Of a stretch of 64,000 nt of DNA, positions 37,074 through 48,239 are shown in pieces. Within the stretch, counting starts at the first letter, position 1. Each line of letters begins with the position of its first letter. Source of the DNA: Desmodus rotundus (taxonomy: Eukaryota > Chordata > Mammalia > Chiroptera > Phyllostomidae); contig NC_071396.1 in assembly GCF_022682495.2 (NCBI RefSeq), positions 22,007,735-22,071,734 of the forward strand, given 5' to 3'. Both the position numbers and the translations under genes were made by a program. The notes under the pieces are model-generated. The model was not told where the DNA came from. It was given only the letters and a program-made list of their open reading frames with translations, and ran no database searches.

Positions 37074-38649
37074 GCAGAGCTCCGCATCACAAACCAGGAG
37101 GCCTAGGGGCACACTCTGGGAGCCTGAGCCCGGAGTCCCCGGGCCCCAGAGCAGACAGACGACGCCGAGGCTGCCTTGTACAGGGGCCAGGCGGCACTCC
37201 CTCCGGCCCCAGGAAGCTTGCCGAAGCTGGACCAAGCAGTACACCCTCCACGGGGTCTTGTTCCCATCTCCCCGTGACACCACCCTCATGCTCGCCCCTC
37301 CTGCTTGATCCTCGTGCAGTGCTGGGCTCAGTGACAACGGCCCATCTCAGACACAGCAGAGATGACGCAACAGTAATGAGGCTGAGACTCAGAAGTGGAG
37401 GAGGAGGAAAAGAGGGGAAGGACAAGGAGCAAACCAACTTCAACAAGTCAATTAAGTACAACTTCAAGACATATCCCGTATGATTCCCTATCCCAAGCCC
37501 TCCCTCGATGTCCGACCTGACTGAACTCACAACCTCTTGCGCACAGAGGCAAATGACGGAGCCCTCGTTTATCCCACACGTTACGGAACCAGCATCTACT
37601 GGCTGCAGAGACACTAGGCTGATTCAGACAAGGGACCGGGGACCAGATTAGGGTGTGAGGGACAAGCTCTCCGGCAAACTGAGATTATAGGCAGAACTGA
37701 TGTTAGAGACAGTATCACCAAGTTTATAATACAAGCAACTCTTTACACATAAATAGGAAAGATGACGAGGAGTTCTTACAAAAGTGATTATATTAGACAA
37801 TTCACCACAATTCTACATTGAGGGCTGACGTGAGCATCCCTGTTTCCACAAGGAAGGACGCTGAGATCTTCAGAGGTTAGAGGACCAGCCCAGCATCCTG
37901 ACCCCCAGCCCAGTGTCCTATCCATCCGGCCACTCGGCCAATCATGGTTAACCATCACTTATCCACAACAGTGACAGGTAACACGAAGTATTTTGATGAA
38001 GATTTAAGTGAAATTTGCCTTTGCAATGTATCACTGCTGCCTTTAGAAGCACCTGTCTGGGGTTTCAGGCGCTCACGTCTCATCAGGTAGGGGATGACAT
38101 CGTGGGTGACAGGACGTGAGAGCTGCTGGCGACAGTGTCCTCTGACGCCACTCCAAATTAAAATCATGACCACGTGCTTAGGTGTGGACAGCTGACGTTT
38201 TCCTCTTCTGAAATGTGTGAATGGCCATTCCTTCAGAACTTTCTGCCACTTAGGTTGACCTTGGACATGCAGTCTGTGTAAACAGCGCTGCTTGCCTGCA
38301 GAAGCAACTTTAAGACAAGTGTCCCACCCTCCGTTCTCCACGTGGCATTTCAGCAGCCACCACTGGGTGGGCAGCCATTCTCCCGCGTGCCATGTGGCTA
38401 CATTGGGTGTAATCCTAAACCAGCGCAATTCAATAGGTCTCTATTCCTTCTATGGGTCTCACACAAATGATAAGGAGATAAACAAGACAAGGCCTGCCCT
38501 CAGGAAATTCGACCCAGACTAATGCAAAGGCACATCCAAAAGTGTGTTTCTCTCCTCTGAATTTCAGGTTGACTCACCCCTTCCTGGCCCTGTAATGATT
38601 AATAATTATTCATTTTGCTGGGAAAGGCAGTCTCCTAATTTGGATAGGA

Positions 38650-38862
38650 TTTTTTTTTTCTTTTAGAGAGAGGGGAAGGCGGGGAGAAAGACAAGGAGAG
38701 AAACATGGATGCAAGAGAGAAATGTTGATAAGTTGCCTCTCAGACTCGCCCCGACGGGAGACTGAACCCGCAACCCAGGCATGGGCCCTGACCAGGAACC
38801 ATACCAGCGATGCTTTGCTTTGTGAGACGACACCCAGCCAACCGAGCCACACCGTTCAGGGC
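38650..38862 (-). mobile_element. Ves tRNA-derived SINE (minus strand)
   Basis: Poly-T start, then 'agagagaggggaaggcgggg', 'gagaaacatggatgcaagag', 'tgaacccgcaacccaggcat' and 'gccctgaccaggaacc', ending with the complement of the tRNA-like head 'gagccacaccgttcagggc'. Complement orientation to the neighbour at 38898. Confidence 0.92.
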
Positions 38863-38897
38863 TGGATATTGTTTTTCATTTTAAAAAGGATCATTTT

Positions 38898-39122
38898 GGC
38901 CCTGGCTGGTGTGGCTCAGTGGATTGAGCGCTGGCCTGCGAACCAAAGGGTCACTGGTTCAATTCCTAGTCAGGGCACTTGCCTTGGTTGTGGGCCAGGT
39001 CCCCAGTAGGGGACGCAAGAGAGGCAACCACACATTGATGTTTCTCTCCTCTTTCTCTCTCCCTTCCCCTCTTTCTCTCTCCCTTCCCCTCTCTCTAAAA
39101 ATAAATAAATAAAATATTTTTA
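38898..39122 (+). mobile_element. Ves tRNA-derived SINE, well preserved
   Basis: 'ggccctggctggtgtggctc', 'gcgaaccaaagggtcactgg', 'ttcaattcctagtcagggca', 'gaggcaaccacacattgatg', a partly duplicated CT segment ('tttctctctcccttcccctc' twice) and an AAATAAATAAAATA tail. It is among the least diverged copies in the window, so probably young. Near-duplicated flanks 'aaaggat.att' support target-site duplication. Confidence 0.95.
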
Positions 39123-40772
39123 AAGGATATTTTTGCTCATTAAAAAGAAGAATAAAAATTTAAAAGCAGTGTCAATACAAATTTATCCCAAACTCAGCCT
39201 AAGGAACCCCTTGGGGCATCTCATTGTTTTCCACTGAGCCCTACTCTGCCTCAGCATATGGGAAGAACAGGGGTACTCTGAACGCCTTTTCTTATATATC
39301 CCCTTGTGCTGTTTTTAAAAAGTTTCAAATGCATTTTCATGCACTAAATATTTGAGTGAATGTTCTTAGATAATCCTAAATCATAGTCAAGAAAATACAA
39401 CAATTGCAATAAAATGATATAATTTGTCAATTTTTTTCATTCAAATCACCATTTAAGTAAAGAAAGACCCACACAAAAAAGCTGTGTGGCTGGGAAATCG
39501 TTCAGAACTCATCCTACAGCCCCCAAAGCCCAGAGCCCCTGCACAGAGAATGAGCCCGTGGGTGCTGATCGGCCCCAGACAGCTGCGGGCCTCCCCCGCC
39601 TGGGAAGCGTGTGTCCTGCACCACAGAGCTGCCTGAGAAGAGAATATCGGAGAAGTTAAGCAAATGCACCACACGACCAGGAAATCATTCTGAGTTTCTG
39701 AAGATGGAGAACTAGAATCGCTCTTCCCAGGTGAAGAGCAGCACTTTTTACATACAACTGTGGACACTTGAGTACATTATCTTCAAAATTATTATACCCA
39801 GGAGCAAACACCGCAATAGGTAAAGTATGAATTACAAAATTCCTTCTTTATTCTTCCACCTATCTATCCATTCACCAAATGAAATAGCCACTGAGCATCT
39901 GCTAGGTACTAGTTACTTTTGAATGATTTTGGTGTATGCCAGTGTCAACCTCCCGAAACATCATAAGAATTAATTCTCTTTCTCCACTGAACTACAGGCT
40001 TCTAGAGGGTGTGGATAACATTCTACATTTTTTTTTTATCTTAAAGAGCTACCACGGTATCTAGCAACACAGTTTGAACATCTCAATGAGCATTTGAAAT
40101 GAAATGAACTTCTAGAACTCTTTGATTGGTTTCCAAAGACATAAAAATAACAGATATGGTTAATCCACCCACCGGGTTTCTCAATCGGAACTATAATGAA
40201 GAGTTCGGTTTAATGTGGTGACAGCAGAGTACACCATGGGCCCGCGACACAGACGAGGGGTCAGAAGCAGCTTCCCTGAGCTGACGGAGTTTACACAGGA
40301 GGAAAGGCAGACTACATCCGTAACGAACTCCAACAGGAAGAGAGGGGAGAGTAGAGGATGGCAGGGGGCCAGGGGAGGCTGGGAAGGCTTCCTGGACCGA
40401 TGTGAAATGCAGGCTGGCATTCCGATGTGTAGAGATGGGGCAAAGAAGATAGACCCCACCTCTTCTTGGAGGGCAAAACAACGTGTGCGACAAAAGATCG
40501 AGTCCACTTTCGGGACTTAGGGCCCGGTTTATGGAAGGCCTGGAAAGGAATGCTAAGAATTTGCTTGCAGGACCTCGAGTCCTTGCACAGAGCACTGGTG
40601 ACCTAATCAGACCCGAGCTCTGGGAACAGGACCCTGGCAGCCAGCGTGCAGGGCCCGCTGTGGAGTTACTGAGTGGGGAAACACTGGCAGTCGGGCGTCA
40701 GGACTGGAAAGACACGGGAAAGCCTGGCACACCCTCTGAGGAAGCATCCTAGGAGGGGCTGGTAAGCTCTAG

Positions 40773-40971
40773 CAGGGGTGTCCAAGCTTTGCTGTCTCTG
40801 GGCCACACTGGGAGGAGAAGAGTTGTCTTGGGCCACACATTCAATACACTGCGACACGTAATCACAAAAACATCTCCTGATGTTTTAAGTAAATGTATGA
40901 TCTTGTGTTGGGCCGCATCCACAGCCTCCCTGGGCTGCATGTGGCCCGCGGGCCGCAGGGTGGACACCCCC
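40773..40971. mobile_element. Nonautonomous hAT-like DNA transposon
   Basis: Ends are inverted repeats: 'caggggtgtccaagctt' at the left and the complement of '..gggtggacacccccg' at the right. The interior has paired 'tgggccacac' and 'gggccgcatccacagcctcc' blocks typical of mammalian hAT-Charlie derivatives. The flanks (ctctag / cctcagg) may be a decayed 8-bp duplication. Confidence 0.75.
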
Positions 40972-41394
40972 GCCTCAGGACTGCTTTAAACCACTGGGAA
41001 GAACACCAGCCTTCGTGAGGCCTTCCCTTTAAGCTGGATGGTCCTTGAGGACGATGGCACACGTCTTTCAACACCCTGCCGCGCACCCCACAGGGCCATG
41101 TATGCAGTAGGTGCTAAACAATGTTCTTGAACAACGGAATAAATAGAAAGGAAGGAGCACGTGGACAAGTGTAAGGTCTGGAGGAGAATTCTAGAACCAA
41201 AGAGAAACAAAAGGTGAGTAAGAGTCAAGGTAACTTAAGGCCCCCAAACCTACTGTGTGAACCGAAAGCAGATTATCGCCTGCCCAGGGGGGGCTGTGTC
41301 CCGCCTCCCTGTGCCGGGCCCGCGGCTGTCCGGAAAAGCATTAGGGAAAAGGGGAGAACGCACGGGGCTGCTCACAGTGCAGGTCTTACAAGTT

Positions 41395-41565
41395 CTCATC
41401 CGAAGAAAAGAAAACTTTTGCCACCATGTAAGGTGACAGATGGTGACCAGACCTGTGGCAATCATTTCACAATATATCCAAACACGAATGATTATGTGGA
41501 ATGCCTGAAACTAATAAAAACCGTACTACCGTACACACTTTTTTATCAGAGGGTTTGTAATCACT
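41395..41565 (+). mobile_element. Old L1 3' tail fragment
   Basis: 'ggcaatcatttcacaatata', 'aatgattatgtggaatgcct' and 'gaaactaataaaaacc' resemble the end of old L1 elements. Short and diverged. Confidence 0.55.
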
Positions 41566-43069
41566 AAAGAGCTGTCGTAACTCTAAGTTTCCAGTGCATT
41601 AGAAAACAGAAAACCCCAGTCTATCTCTGTACTTGCTTTTTTTTCATTTGACCACTCTGAAATAGCCCACCTTTCTGATGAGGATTTGAGGAAGATGAGG
41701 CATGCTTTCATTTATAAATGCAAAATGCATGTTGTCCTAGGTCAAAAATAGCACCTAATAATTATGCCGAATCATCTTATCCACCCACTCACAAATTAAA
41801 AGGAGAGTCAGACTGGTGTGCACGTCTCAAAACTAAATTTAAACTCAGAGCTCACATGCAGAACACAGTTCCCTCACTGACCTTGGCGTTTCACCTTTCA
41901 ACCTGTGAAAGTGATTAGTCTCCATGCAGGGCCACCTGTCAGATGTGCATTTCCACTCCTGGTCAATCTGTTTGCCTGGGTGAACACGACCATGTTAATG
42001 ATTAACATCCATCCTAGGTGTGTGTAACCCTGGGGGGCTATAGCTCCTGCTGCCTTCCCGCGCTGACTGCAGAGGGCTGTCTAAACCTCCTGAACTAGAA
42101 CCACCTGGGGGGGCGGGAGGAGCCATAACGGGAAACCCCAATGAGCAGGGGACAGGGAATTTACACAGTAGCTCAAATCCTGGACAATCCCAATCCGCCA
42201 GGACAAACATCACAGAGTCCTAGACCTGGGAGGGCTCCCACACGCGGTCCAATGCAGCCCACACTCAGACTCCCCCACTGCGTTCCCTACAGAATCGCCT
42301 GACACCGACCTAAATGCGTCCTTCCGACGCTGAAAGCTCACTGCTTCTCAAGGAGGCCTATTCGACTGGTGGACAACTTTCCTTTGCAGCAAGTCTGTCT
42401 CCACGTCAGAAACTGATGACTACCCGTGTGTGGCTCTAATTCTAATTCTGGGCCAAGCGGGCACTCAGTCAATGCTGAATGAGTGAGTGGCGGCTAACCG
42501 AGCAAATAGATTCTCAGAGATCGATTGGCCACACGACGAAGGCAACTGCTTGAAGGTTTAAGTTTTTAAGAACCCTGATGGCTCAAAATACATTAGGTTA
42601 AATTCGCTTAATGTTTCTTAAGCAGGATGAATTATGCAGAACTACGGGGTGAAGCAGGTGCAGGTAAGGGAAGAGGACGCAGTTTCTGATACTCACTGGG
42701 CAGCGACAGCCCTCACTTTTCACACCTGTAAAATCCGCAGGCCAGATGCCGTGATCTCTACTGCCATTTCCTGCCGAGGACAGGATTCACCCTCAGAGAC
42801 TGCCGACCAGCACCTCAAGTTTACTGTCTTCATCTCATCTCTCTGAGAGTTCAAACCCTCCTGCTGCTAAAGGAAAAAAGGCCTGCCGTGACAGGCGAGG
42901 GCTGGGGTTGAACGTGTTTGCCCATGTATATTCAGGACGGGCACAAGGCAACGCGGCAGGAAAACTTCCCTGACGTTGACATGGGAAAGATAATCGTGGG
43001 CTATTTACTTCAATGACTTCATCTGAGACCGGTCTCCAGCCCCTATGCCTACCACAGTATCAACCAAAT

Positions 43070-43231
43070 ACACGTACACCTAGGAGGCATCGCGGGTTCA
43101 CTTCCAGAGCACTGTGATAAAGCGGGTTGTAACCGTTTCGCTGGTGCAGGGTCTCGGCTTCAGCTTGTAAAAAAATGCCACACCTCTAAAGGGCAATAAA
43201 GTAAAGCCCTGTGAAACGAGGTGTACCTGCA
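43070..43231. mobile_element. Tigger-family (pogo-like) deletion derivative
   Basis: Ends 'cacgtacacctaggaggcat' and the complement of 'aaacgaggtgtacctgc' form an imperfect inverted repeat abutting TA on each side. The interior ('aaagcgggttgta', 'acagctt..gtaaaaaaatgcc', 'gggcaataaagtaaagccct') matches the Tigger ends brought together by internal deletion. Noncoding. Confidence 0.75.
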
Positions 43232-44280
43232 TACCGTTCTCAGCAGTGCCCTCGGTCGACGCACTCGATGCCTCAGCTGCCAGATCAACTAGTGGATCTA
43301 CTGAAGCCTCATCCAGAGTCAGTTCTGTGATTCTGTTTATCACACTCGGCCAGCGACCAGAAAGATGAGCAGAAGCCCCACTCTCTCCACCGTCTATGTC
43401 TGAGCTGTGGCCGGACACAAGCAGCCACAAGCAGCCACAAGAACGCAGGGCGGAGTAAAGGAAGCAGATACAAAGCCGGCGGTCAGGTCAGCCGCTGAGC
43501 ATCCCGTGTAGGCTCCTGACCACTTCCAAAGCCAGTATCAGTCATTTCATTCAATGGTCAGATGCAGTCCTCCTTCCCACTTCCACTTGGTGTGAAAAAA
43601 TAAAAGCTGACTGCAAAGTCTCTGCTCAGATAAGCAGCTGGGAAACCCTGATTTCCAAAGAAAAAACATGGATTCAGGATGGTCCAGGTGCCTGCGGCAG
43701 GGGTTTAGAAAACGGCATGAACGTTGCACCAAAGACATTCATAAAGGAACTTTCACCACCAAGTCACTGAAGTCAAGAACCAACCACAGGAAGACTCCCA
43801 AAGCTAAAAGTCTTGCATTGCTACTTGTTCCTGGCTGAACAATGGCTGGCCTGGTGGCCCAGGCTGCACCAGAGGGGATGGTCCCCCATGCTGAGAGTGG
43901 CCACCAAGGGCATCTCTGGAAGCAGAGCTCTCTTGCTTATTTTGCATGAGCACCCAGCATGTAAACTGAATTGCTAACAATCATTATCAAAATGAATGTT
44001 TCTCCAGTCTGCTCCAGTGACCTAATCTAAAATGTTACCTATTTGTACACTCAGAAACTCTGTTCTGTGCTGGCCTTTAGGTCTATTATTTAAAGATAAA
44101 CCTTGTAGCCTCCCTTTTGCTCTGAAGGCCTTTCTGTGACCAAAACCACAATAAAAGTCAAACACCAACCATCGACTCTCTAATCCTCCTCAATGACAAC
44201 TTTAAGATTTGTTTTAAAAAGGAAACATTTTAATGAACATTAGAATTTTTGCAAAATTCTTTTTCTCTAAATCAATGTCT

Positions 44281-44372
44281 TTTTTTGATCCTTTTTATCT
44301 ATTTCTTTTCTTTTTTTTAATTTTTTTTAATTTTTATTGTTATTCAATTACAGTTGTATGCCTTTTCTCCCC
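44281..44372 (-). mobile_element. Very short L1 3' stub with target-site duplication
   Basis: Minus-strand insert that begins with T-rich sequence (poly-A tail complement) and ends 'caattacagttgtatgcctt', the complement of the last few dozen bases of bat L1. A 13-bp duplication 'taaatcaatgtct' brackets it at 44268-44280 and 44373-44385. An extreme 5' truncation. Confidence 0.82.
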
Positions 44373-45214
44373 TAAATCAATGTCTTGATGTTTGAGCAAC
44401 AGGCAAGTATTATTTTGGTCACGTAACAAAAATAATAATAGTTTGCATCCCATTTTTGAAATAGACATGAGTGGATGAGCACAGCACAGAAATTGACTGC
44501 AAGAACAGATAAACCAAGCTATTTGTCTGCATTGGGGGGATTACAGTGGCTTCTAATGTGCTTTGTCTAGTTTTCTGTGCTTCCTGTGATGAGCACGCAT
44601 AGCTTTTGGAAAAAGAAAACAGAGTAAGAGAAATTTCACTTAGGGAACAATCGAATTAGGAATGGTTTCTGCAGCACAGAGACTGGCATTCACTCTGCCT
44701 CAGGTGCGCTGACTTCCTCTGAAGGTCCATTCTCCTCTGGGGGCAGCTCAGGTAAGTAGGGAGTCCCTGCAAAAATGTCCTGGGGCCCCTCCCTGCAAAA
44801 GACCAATGTCACCAAAAGCCTCAATCCCAGTTGACATCTCTTGTGCCATCCCAAGGATTCTGGAAAATTTAAGTGATACCATAAAAAAATTATTGTAATT
44901 GAGATTCCTTTTAGTCTGAGATTCGCAGTGAGTTCTCGCAATACCTTCTCTCAAGTTTTAATATGTTTTCTCTGCAAAATTTCATTGTTTATTTTTGCAA
45001 GACAAATGTTTAAATTGGGATTTTAAAATAGAGATGAGAGAAATTCAGATTATTTCAAAGCCTATTTTGCCAGGGCTAACAATTCACTCTTATTTTAGCA
45101 CTCGTCATAGAACTATGCAGGGTACATTGTTACCAGTTGTACAAGCTAACATCTCCCCCAAGCATGGCTAGTCTCCATACTTCCGTTTGGCTGAGGGTTG
45201 AGAACACACCTGTG

Positions 45215-45335
45215 AGAAGCACCCACACCGCAGTTCAGACCCTGGCTCTACCCTTGAACTCGGGAAAGAAACAGGTAAGCCCGAATCTCAGCTTTGTACA
45301 GGGAAAATGAAGATTATAAATCCCTACCTCACAAC
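45215..45335 (+). repeat. MIR fragment
   Basis: 'cagttcagaccctggctcta', 'cccgaatctcagctttgtac' and 'agggaaaatgaagattataa' then 'tccctacctcac' follow the MIR head and core. Diverged. Confidence 0.6.
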
Positions 45336-45635
45336 GCTTTGGGGGAACGTCATCAGAGGAATTCCCAATACAGCGGGTGGCACCTTGGAAGCGAGCAAAA
45401 AATTACCAACGTTAATGTTCCCTCCAGCGCCCAGTCCTGGTGTCTGAGCGATCCCCAGCGCCCAGCAAAGGGACCACGTCTCCAGAGCCCGGGAGACAAG
45501 GGGTAACACCCCAAAATACGGACTCATTTTCTGCTCCACCTTCACTGGCCAAGCAGCTGCCAAGAACAAAGGCCACATCCCTGATTCCCAGCTAACGAGT
45601 GCAGCACAGCCTCACGAATTAAGTGCCTCTCTACA

Positions 45636-46359
45636 GGTGTCTTTGGGGAGAAGCTTCGAGAACAAGTGGAGGAGCGGCTCTCCTTCCAGGAGCCTGGAGA
45701 GACTCCACCGAAGAACTGGAGGCGGCGATGGTGGCCACGGCTCAGGCAGAGGAAGCGGCTGCAGAGACAGATTACTCAGAAGCTGGAGAAACAGGAGAGA
45801 AAACGCTTGAAGAAGGAAAAGAACCATCTAGAGGTGCCCGCCCTGGTATCTTCAGAAAACAGCAGCCACACGCTGGAGCATGGGGAGACACATGAAAGAC
45901 TCAAAAAGAAGGAAAGTCAAAGCCCCAGGGGGGACCCTCAGGAGAACGGAGTGGAAGCCCCACCTGTCTCTGCCCAAACCCAAGAGAAAGAAATCAGCCT
46001 CCGAGGAGGAGCTGGTTAGCAGCCATCCTGAGCACAGAACAACTGGCAGCGGAGGTCTTCCCAAGAGGAAGAACTGTTTCCCCGAAGAGGAACCAGTTTG
46101 TGACCCTGAAGAGGCCGGAAACAGGAGTGTCCCCAAGAAAAAGAGGAAATTCTCTTCGAAGGAGCATTCGATCACAGTGGACCTGATCAGCAGTGGGCCT
46201 GAAGCGGCTGCTGGCAGCAGGAGCGGCAGCTCCAAGAAACAGAACAAGCTCCAGAAGCTCTCCCAGGAAGACGAACACGGACAGCCCCTGGTGGGCTAGA
46301 ACCACCCAGTGACCCATCCCCTGCATCCCAATAAAACCAACTCACAAGAAAAAAAAAAA
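45636..46359 (+). pseudogene. NOP56: NOP56 processed pseudogene, 5' truncated
   Basis: Intronless copy of the C-terminal end of NOP56, the core box C/D snoRNP protein of nucleolar pre-rRNA processing. It starts at [19 protein letters not shown], just before the C-terminal tail, and reads on through [32 protein letters not shown], the lysine-rich [16 protein letters not shown] / VPKKKRKFSSKE blocks to KLQKLSQED. Several frameshifts split it over three frames, and the normal stop after SQED is lost (a TAG follows eight codons later). AATAAA at 46330-46335 and an 11-A tail at 46349-46359 mark a retroposed mRNA end. It lies in DISC1 intron 1 on the opposite strand, 1.4 kb from exon 1. No clear target-site duplication remains, so it is old and non-functional. 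Confidence 0.93.
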
Positions 46360-47782
46360 TGCACATTCCCTCCAGGCAGCACAGAGACGCATCCTCTTCA
46401 CGGAGCTTCCACGACTTTCACCACATGGGACCCTCAGCACCAGAAGCCGTCATTATGGCCCTATTTTTCCATTATCTTTTTTTGTAAATTGGTGAGGAAA
46501 CTGAGGCTCAAGGTCACAGAGCTCAGGAGGCAGATCCAGGCCCCTTCTGCTCCGTGACACAGATTCTGAACCCAGACCCAACCCCAAAAGCCTGCCATGC
46601 CTGCAGGTAACGATGACATTTCTTTTAAAACACTCTGCTAGTCATACCTTAATCGAATCAAGCTAGGGTTTCCCATCGCTCCCAAGTATTCAGGTTCTGC
46701 TTGGTAAAAACAGCAACTCGGGTTATCTGGAGCCCACTGTCTGACCCCAGCACTGGGCGAGGAGCTGGACCTCCGCGGACACATTTAAACCCCAGAACCA
46801 CCCTCTGAGGTAGGCATTGCCACTGTCCCCCAAACTGAGGCACGACTAGGTCCAGGACTGAGAGGCAGGCAGACTGTCCCCAGCCCGCGGTCCTGGGAGT
46901 CTCCTACGGCCGCATTCGTACCACTGGCCGCTCATTCCGCAAAGAGCTTCCACGCACACTGCGAGACCGGGAGGCCAGGCTACCCGCGCCCTCTTGCACT
47001 TCTGAAGACACCGGGAGGCTCGCAGGTGTCAAGCAAGGGGTGTGTCTCTGGCTACGCGCAAGGGCACCAGGCAGCGCTCCCGCGCTCCCTCACTCCCAAT
47101 CGCGTTCTCTGCCGAAAGTTCCGGATTCTTTTGCATGTATTTTAAGAGCGAGATAGATGGTAGGAGACCTGTGATTCTTGAAAGTCAACCACCACTTAAT
47201 GGCCTCACTGTCAGCACGGAGGGTCAACAGTGTGACCCCGGCTCTGTCTCTCCCGCGCCCGTCGGTGGGCGTTGCTGCCGCCAAGTCGGAAGTGTGACAC
47301 GAAATTGTTTTCAGGGCAGCCCTTCGGGGAGGTGCCGGCACCACCTTCCTCATCCCAGCCCAGCCTCCTCCCTCCAGATCCGTGACGGGACTAAAGCGAG
47401 GCGGGCGTCCTCGGTCCCCGGGAGGGCTCGGGACTGACCCAAACCCCGGCACGCCCCTGCCGCCCTCCTCCGCCACCCCGACCGCCAAGGGCGCGGGTCG
47501 GACGTCCGCCGTTTTGAAAACCGCAGCTCTCCTGAGTCCCAACACGGTCGTCGGGGAGAGACCGGCCCGGCTAGGCGTGGGCTGGCCGTGCGAGACCCGA
47601 CTCCTCTCCCAACCCGGCGCGCCACGGGTCCTGCCTCAGTTTCCTCGCCTCGGGAGGGTGCACTGAACCCGAGCAGTTAGTAGCGGCGCAGCCCAGAGAG
47701 AGCTACACGGTTTGCAGCGGCGGAGCGCGCCCTCCCGGCCCGGACCTCCAGCCCCGCCGCGCCGCACTGACAGCGCCCCTAC

Positions 47783-47840
47783 CTGCGCGCTGGCCCCCGC
47801 CGCCGCCGGCCGGAGCGCCCTGGGGACCCGCGCCCGGCAT
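47783..47840 (-). CDS. DISC1: DISC1 exon 1, coding part (start codon to splice donor)
   Basis: Start codon is the complement of 47838-47840. It opens MPGAGPQGAPAGGGGGQRA and closes with the first base of a split Gly codon (58 bp, phase 1), followed on the minus strand by a GTAGGG donor at 47777-47782. The peptide closely resembles the human DISC1 N-terminus (MPGGGPQGAP, glycine run, ..RAG), and the split codon joins exon 2 in frame. DISC1 is a scaffold protein of centrosome, mitochondria and synapse that binds partners such as PDE4, NDE1/NDEL1 and GSK3 (family knowledge). The start has a poor context (C at -3, C at +4). The frame stays open upstream of this ATG into a (TG)n tract, so an N-terminal extension cannot be excluded by sequence alone. 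Confidence 0.92.
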
Positions 47841-48027
47841 GCGCCTCGCCGGCTCCTCCAGCTGTGCGGAGGTGCGCGGCTCCCCGCGCCCGAGGCCCGC
47901 GCTGGGGGGAGCACGCGCGGAGCGGGACGGGAAGTGAGGAGGGGGCTGGGGGGCAGGGCGGGCTCCTTCCGGCTCCCCAGCAGGGCGGGCGGCTTCCTCT
48001 CCAGCCTCGGCCCCTCGCGCACTCATT

Positions 48028-48029
<2 letters not shown>

Positions 48030-48080
<51 letters not shown>

Positions 48081-48105
48081 GCGCGCGCACCCACTCGCGC
48101 GCGCG
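48030..48105. repeat. (CA)n microsatellite followed by alternating GC tract in the DISC1 promoter
   Basis: About 20 CA dinucleotides at 48030-48072, then interrupted units, then GCGCGCGC-type alternation near 48081-48087 and 48097-48102. Alternating purine-pyrimidine DNA of this kind can adopt Z-DNA and is length-polymorphic. It lies 190-265 bp upstream of the DISC1 start codon. On the minus strand it reads as a Val-Cys repeat in frame with DISC1. Confidence 0.9.
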
Positions 48106-48239
48106 GCAGGGGCGGAGCCGGCGGGCCCACAGCCGTCCCCGACCCTCTGAAAGTTTGCTTTTCATTCCGGCCCATTTCTGCACCACACAAGAGGGGAGGC
48201 GTGGTGGGAACCGGTGTTTAGGGAAGGAGAGACTGGGAG

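Larger units (their letters stand above)
12967..47782 (-). other. DISC1: DISC1 intron 1
   Basis: 34.8 kb between exon 2 and exon 1, with matching donor and acceptor. Repeats and retrocopies inside are listed separately. Stretches in which I see no gene and no confidently classified element: 13000-13620, 13900-15030, 15530-16860, 18260-20190, 21500-24680, 25000-26040, 26590-27500, 28320-31800, 32260-34800, 34880-37040, 37080-38640, 39130-40760, 41570-43060, 43240-44260, 44390-45190 and 46360-47380. These hold unique intron sequence with scattered, heavily decayed L2/MIR-type fragments. Confidence 0.85.

Noticed and set aside
36932..37483. 183-codon plus-strand open frame
   Set aside because: Crosses the 24-C tract; its proline run is an artefact and the rest has no recognisable domain.
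38898..38980. tRNA gene call in Ves SINE heads
   Set aside because: A- and B-box-like motifs are present, but these are SINE promoters with no tRNA acceptor stem.
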